A stretch of DNA of 64,000 nucleotides from assembly GCF_030160075.1 (NCBI RefSeq), contig NZ_BSNQ01000002.1, positions 62,001 to 126,000 on the forward strand, in the 5' to 3' direction. The stretch's first letter is position 1, and each line of letters opens with the position of its first letter. Origin of the DNA: Dyella lipolytica (GTDB taxonomy: Bacteria > Pseudomonadota > Gammaproteobacteria > Xanthomonadales > Rhodanobacteraceae). Made by a program: the position numbers and the translations under genes. The notes beneath the pieces were generated by a model. The model saw only the letters and a list, made by a program, of their open reading frames with translations, was not told the origin of the DNA and did no database searches. Of the stretch, positions 60,013-64,000 are shown one piece after another.

Positions 60013-62052
60013 TTAGTTCTGTGTTGCAGCAGTGTTTTCGCCAAACCGCCAACCGCGATGGAAGTCGAACATATCCATCAGGTCGCCGATGGCCGGTGCA
60101 TTGACCGGTACATACGGGTTTTTCCAGGATGCGACCGGGTTCGGCAGGTTGTCGCGGCTACGACGCGAGATGGTCTCATCCAGATCCCAGTTCGCTTCCA
60201 CGAATTTGTCGAACGACACGTGATCGTAGTACGTGTGCACCACGCGACCGCCGGTGGAGTACTTGGAGATCACCAGCAGCGGAATGCGTGTACCGTCGCC
60301 GAAGAAATCGATCGGCTGCACGTAACCGGAGTCGTAGTAACCGCCGCCTTCGTCGAACGTCACCATGATGGCGGTGTCATCCCACAGTTCCGGATTGGCC
60401 TTCACCATCTGCACGATCTTCTGCACATAGCCTTCGAACAGTTCCAACTTGGACGAAGACGGATGGCCGTCCAGCAGCCCGTCCGGCTTGGCGATGGAGA
60501 CCGCCGGCAGCGTACCGTTCTGGATGTCGCTGTACAGGTTGTTGATGTCCTGGTTGTTCGCACGCAAGGTCGGGTTGGTCATGACCTGCGTGGAATACAG
60601 GAACGGATCGCAGATGTTGCAGAAGGTACCGGCTTCGCCGGATTCCGTGCCGTTGGCAAAACCTTCGCCGTAGTACTTCCAGCTCACGTTGTGACGCGTC
60701 AGCAGCAACGCGAGGTTCTGCTGCTTGGTGGGCGGAATGGTGAACAGCGTGCTACCCAGCGGCGCAGGCGTGCCATCGCCGAGATAGCCTGGGTTGTAGT
60801 TGTTCACCAAGTAGTACGCGCCCGCTTTGCAATCCGTGCCGTGGAAGGTGTGGTACGGCAGGCTCTTCAGATAGCTGCGCACAGAGGCCACGCCGGGCTG
60901 CGTGTCATCCGCGCAGTTGACGTAGGAGCCGCCGCCGTAACCATCCTGCACCCACCAGTTGTTGGTGCCCGACTGCGAATTCGGATTTTCGATCTGGTTG
61001 GTCGGCGGAACGGCAGGGTTGCCATTCGCGTCGGCGTAATAGATCGCATCGCCGAAGCCCAGCATGATGTGGTTGGCACCCGTGCCGCCCATCACCGACT
61101 GGTGGAAGTTGTCGCTCAACGCATACTGCTCGGCCAGTTGCTTGAAGTAGGGCGCGTCGCCCTGGGCCATGTTGAGGAACTGCATCGAGGTGGAACCCTC
61201 GCCCGTGCTTTCATCGGTGAAACCTGCGGGCTGCGTCTTGCCGTTGTTGCCGGCGCCCATGGTCACTTCCACCCAGGGGAACAGATCGGCGAGGCAGCCG
61301 CTGGGATTTTCGCGCGTGGCGTTGCTGACATTGCAATCGAGCTGCTGCCACATCTGGAAGAAGCGATGCACCGGACTATTGGCGTAGTCGTTGTAGCTGA
61401 TCGAGGCATGCATATCGACCGGCACGTTCGGCAGCGTGGCCGGGAAGCGCGTATCGAGTACATCGTTCGGCAATCCAGTGCCGCCTTCGGCGAGATACGG
61501 GTAATAGGCCGTGGGCAACGCCGGTTCGATGGCTTCCGCCGCCGCCGTCGAAGGCAGATACGGCTGGGTCGGTGCGCCGCCCGTGTTCATCGGCGGCAGG
61601 TTGGTGTAAGCGCTGGTATGCGTAGGAGCAACCGTGTAATCGCCGGATTGAGTGGCCTGCCACTGCTGCGCCTTGGCCATGTTCTTGCCGGGTGTGCCAT
61701 CCGCATTCACGATGCCTTCGGAAAGCAGATTGTTCACCGTCTGGCCGGCCGGCGGCGTGTACGTGGCGAATACGTGGTCGAACGTGCGGTTTTCACCGAT
61801 GAGCAGGATCACGTGCTTGATCGGTGTGCGGGTGTGGTGGCTGTTGTCCCGGTCCGAGCCGGGGCGATACAGCGTCACGACGCCGCCAGGTTGCCCGCTC
61901 CGTGGGATGGCCGCCGACGTTGGCATGTTCGCGCGAAAAGTAGTGTCGTTATCTGGACTGGTGGTCTGCGCGTTGGCCAGGCCGGCGAGGCTGGTGACAA
62001 GCGCGCCTATGGCAAAAGTTTTCAACCGGGTACGGCTGAACTTCGTAAGCAT
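60013..62052 (-). CDS. Secreted phosphoesterase (phospholipase C / acid phosphatase AcpA-type)
   Basis: An exported phosphoesterase-family enzyme of 679 residues, signal peptide about 1-28 (FAIGALVTSLAGLANA). Family motif PIKHVILLIGENRTFDHVFATY (Glu-Asn metal ligands), VSIAKPDGLLDGHPSS, then MVTFDEGGGYYDSGYVQPIDFFGDGTRIPLLVISKYS (Asp-Glu ligands) and the HTYYDHVSFDKFVEANWDL segment (His). The domain fits PF04185, which covers phospholipases C and acid phosphatases; which one cannot be decided here. A Pho-box-like repeat lies 155 bp upstream (62207-62224), suggesting phosphate-starvation control. Confidence 0.9.
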   Translation of the reverse strand: MLTKFSRTRLKTFAIGALVTSLAGLANAQTTSPDNDTTFRANMPTSAAIPRSGQPGGVVTLYRPGSDRDNSHHTRTPIKHVILLIGENRTFDHVFATYTPPAGQTVNNLLSEGIVNADGTPGKNMAKAQQWQATQSGDYTVAPTHTSAYTNLPPMNTGGAPTQPYLPSTAAAEAIEPALPTAYYPYLAEGGTGLPNDVLDTRFPATLPNVPVDMHASISYNDYANSPVHRFFQMWQQLDCNVSNATRENPSGCLADLFPWVEVTMGAGNNGKTQPAGFTDESTGEGSTSMQFLNMAQGDAPYFKQLAEQYALSDNFHQSVMGGTGANHIMLGFGDAIYYADANGNPAVPPTNQIENPNSQSGTNNWWVQDGYGGGSYVNCADDTQPGVASVRSYLKSLPYHTFHGTDCKAGAYYLVNNYNPGYLGDGTPAPLGSTLFTIPPTKQQNLALLLTRHNVSWKYYGEGFANGTESGEAGTFCNICDPFLYSTQVMTNPTLRANNQDINNLYSDIQNGTLPAVSIAKPDGLLDGHPSSSKLELFEGYVQKIVQMVKANPELWDDTAIMVTFDEGGGYYDSGYVQPIDFFGDGTRIPLLVISKYSTGGRVVHTYYDHVSFDKFVEANWDLDETISRRSRDNLPNPVASWKNPYVPVNAPAIGDLMDMFDFHRGWRFGENTAATQN

Positions 62053-62206
62053 GACTGGTTCTCCTGCTGGCGTTCTACCAGAGCCTGCAATCGAGTAATC
62101 CCCCTGATTACGGTCTACGCGTGTTGACCACTCGTAGTCCGCTAGGAAGTGTGGTCCTCGTAGATGACGTAACGTTGGCAGGGGCGCGACATGTCGTCAT
62201 CGTGTG

Positions 62207-62224
62207 ATGACAATGTTGCGACAA
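62207..62224 (-). promoter_or_regulatory. Pho-box-like repeat upstream of the phosphoesterase gene
   Basis: On the minus strand: TTGTCGC-AACA-TTGTCAT, two 7-mers 11 bp apart, close to the Pho-box half-site CTGTCAT-N4 repeat. Position 155 bp before the start is upstream of where a promoter would be. Confidence 0.35.
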
Positions 62225-62260
62225 ATGTGACATCCGCACGACGGCGCATTCACGCACTCT

Positions 62261-63913
62261 TTATGAATGTGCGGGCAAGACCACGTACGGCCGCATCATG
62301 TCGTTGTCTTCGTGCTCGAGGAAATGGCAGTGCCACACATAGCGGCCTGGCTCGCCTTCGAAACGCATGGCGATGCGCGTGACCATGCCTGGGTCGGCGC
62401 GTACGGTATCTTTCCAGCCTGCTTCATGCGGTGGTGGCGGTTCTGCAGGCCCGGTGTATTTCAGTGTGCGATGCGCGTTCCATGCGAACAGATCGAACGG
62501 CCGCCGATCGACGATCTGAAAACGCACCAGATGCAGATGGATCGGATGCGCATCGCCGGTGAGATTGACGAAGCTCCAGGTCTCGATGCTGTTCTGTCGC
62601 GGGTTTTCGGTGATCGGATCGGACCAGTGCTTGCCGTCGAGCAACATCATCATGGCGTTGCCGTTGGCGTCGTCAACTTCGTTCAACGTCAATACGCGAT
62701 CGCGCACAGCGCTGGCAGGATCGATGCGTGGAATGTTGCGCAGCGCCGCGGGTAGTGCGGCCGTGGTGCCGCGGCCGCTATTTTTCACTCGAAATTCCAG
62801 AATGCCTTGCGCCTGATGAAGCAGTTGTACGGATTTCCCGGCCAGGGCGGAGAAATCGATCACGACGTCGGCACGTTCGGCCGGATACAACTCGATTCGC
62901 GCACGCTCGAGCGGTGCGGATAACAATCCTTGATCGCTGCCGATCTGCTGGAACACGTGATCGTGCGATAGCGAGAGATCGAAGAAGCTGGTGTTGGCGA
63001 CGTTGATCAGTCGCAAACGGTAAGGCCTAGGCTCAACCTCGACATACGGGAAGATCTTGCCGTTGCACAGCGGCAGATTGCCGTTGCACTGCATGACCCA
63101 CGGTGCGGAGGGATCTTCCGACACGGGGTAATAGAGCTGGCCATCCTGCGCGAGCAGGCGATCGCAAAGGACCAACGGTATGTCGTATTCACCCGTCGGC
63201 AACCCCAGCGCCTGCTCTTCCGCATCGCGCACGATGAACGTACCGACCAGTCCGGCATAGATATTGAGCCGGGTGATACCCATCGCGTGATCGTGATACC
63301 AGAGCGTGGCCGCGTCTTGCGCGTTCGGATAGTGATAGAGCGCCGAATGACCGGGTGTGTACCAGTCTTCCGGATAGCCATCGGCATCCGCTTGGACACG
63401 TGCGCCGTGTACATGCGTGACCACGCGCACGTCGGGTTTGTCGTGCTCGGCGCCGTGGATGTTGTGGTCGATGGGAAGGAAATGCTGCGTCGGCAGCGCA
63501 TTGACCCATTCGATCAGCAAAGGCTCGCCGCGCCGAGTTTCAAACGTCGGGCCAGGAAACAAACCGTCGTAGCCCCACAGCGGCGTGGGTGGCACGTCAC
63601 GATGAAGACGTGCTTTGAACGCGCGCATTTCCATGCGGTAGTAAGGCAGCTCGCGGCCTGGATACGCCGGATGTGCGCGATGCCCGACGGAACGCGCGAT
63701 CGGCGGAACGGGCAACGGATCGACGAAGCGCGCCAGCGACGTGGGATTGATCAGCGGAACCTTGGGCGCCGCCAGCTTCGGCATGCTGGAACGCATAGGC
63801 ATGCTCATCTGCGCTGGAGCGAATGCCTTCGCCGTACGCCAAACATCGGCAAGCGCATAGGCACCTAACAGGCTGCCGGTGCTGCGCAAGAAGCCTCGCC
63901 GCGTCAGCGTCAT
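62261..63913 (-). CDS. Tat-exported multicopper oxidase (CotA/bilirubin-oxidase-like)
   Basis: 550 residues, ATG at 63913. A twin-arginine signal TRRGFLRSTGSLLGAYALA leads into three cupredoxin domains. Copper ligands: HVHGAR and LWYHDHAMGITRLNIYAGLVG (type 2/3), HPIHLHLVRFQI (type 1/2/3) and VWHCHFLEHEDNDMMRPY (type 1 with the axial Met), so all four coppers can be bound. It is most like CotA/bilirubin-oxidase-type enzymes oxidising phenols, pigments or metal ions. There is a 208-bp gap to the phosphoesterase gene. The last 87 bp of the window (63914-64000) hold only upstream DNA. Confidence 0.93.
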   Translation of the reverse strand: MTLTRRGFLRSTGSLLGAYALADVWRTAKAFAPAQMSMPMRSSMPKLAAPKVPLINPTSLARFVDPLPVPPIARSVGHRAHPAYPGRELPYYRMEMRAFKARLHRDVPPTPLWGYDGLFPGPTFETRRGEPLLIEWVNALPTQHFLPIDHNIHGAEHDKPDVRVVTHVHGARVQADADGYPEDWYTPGHSALYHYPNAQDAATLWYHDHAMGITRLNIYAGLVGTFIVRDAEEQALGLPTGEYDIPLVLCDRLLAQDGQLYYPVSEDPSAPWVMQCNGNLPLCNGKIFPYVEVEPRPYRLRLINVANTSFFDLSLSHDHVFQQIGSDQGLLSAPLERARIELYPAERADVVIDFSALAGKSVQLLHQAQGILEFRVKNSGRGTTAALPAALRNIPRIDPASAVRDRVLTLNEVDDANGNAMMMLLDGKHWSDPITENPRQNSIETWSFVNLTGDAHPIHLHLVRFQIVDRRPFDLFAWNAHRTLKYTGPAEPPPPHEAGWKDTVRADPGMVTRIAMRFEGEPGRYVWHCHFLEHEDNDMMRPYVVLPAHS

Positions 63914-64000
63914 GCCTGGTCCGCCTGACCGCGACGATCGTGAAATAAATGACTCATCCCGGTCACCCTAAGCAGCGGGGATGACAGAATTGTGGCAGCG

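Noticed and set aside
59521-62127. Long open frame of 868 codons on the plus strand
   Set aside because: Antisense shadow of the phosphoesterase gene; Arg/His-rich composition and no recognisable domain.

Overview
The window is chromosomal DNA, with high GC by eye, from a gammaproteobacterium. I infer Xanthomonadales, probably Rhodanobacteraceae (Dyella, Luteibacter or Rhodanobacter type). The grounds are the long Xanthomonas/Caulobacter-type TonB-dependent receptor, the zwf-pgl-edd-eda Entner-Doudoroff operon behind a GntR/UTRA regulator, several RND/MFS exporters with NodT-type outer-membrane factors, and integron attC-like sites. I see no rRNA, tRNA, CRISPR array, integrase, transposase or phage structural module.

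Layout. 1-11638 reads entirely leftward: an RND tripartite pump (permease, membrane-fusion protein, outer-membrane factor), a small orphan gene, an OmpR-type response regulator with its sensor kinase, a TonB-dependent receptor and the start of a YncE-like beta-propeller gene. A LysR regulator is divergent to the pump and is followed by a DMT exporter with a histidine-rich tail and by a PagL-like lipid A deacylase. 14664-19447 is a leftward marR / outer-membrane factor / emrA / emrB operon whose -35 box lies inside an inverted-repeat operator. An AraC regulator and the large helicase gene lhr follow; lhr carries an in-frame palindromic repeat insertion.

25668-28921 is an accessory stretch of small genes (VOC proteins, a GDCCVxC-type Cys protein, a GNAT acetyltransferase, small membrane proteins). 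Two good attC-like sites flank the GNAT gene, and a third degenerate one lies further left, so this looks like a small integron cassette cluster without an integrase. 29010-33131 holds a RibD/DHFR-fold reductase, an NTF2-like protein, a secreted S10 peptidase and an NPP-type phosphodiesterase. The last of these is the final gene of the leftward zwf-pgl-edd-eda operon (33124-37888), which is divergent from the GntR gene, with repeated TGGTA half-sites between them.

38874-41150 is a cobalamin riboswitch and its btuB-type receptor. Two tandem paralogous RND permeases follow (41386-47971) with no adapter gene. Each is preceded by the same layout: a hairpin repeat, a conserved box of about 39 bp, and a short cysteine-containing leader ORF starting MDMP that ends at the permease start. 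These paired leaders are the best candidate here for undescribed regulation.

48038-50590 has a DUF6916-like gene and a leftward operon of three phage-tail-collar-like proteins plus a GNAT gene, outside any prophage. Next comes a 1943-residue Ig-repeat autotransporter. The right end (56798-63913) is leftward and mostly exported: a lipoprotein with a 12-bp tandem repeat, a mono-haem c-type cytochrome-like protein, a DUF3617-like protein, a phosphoesterase with a possible Pho box, and a Tat-exported multicopper oxidase. Family names come from motif recognition by eye; no database search was run.
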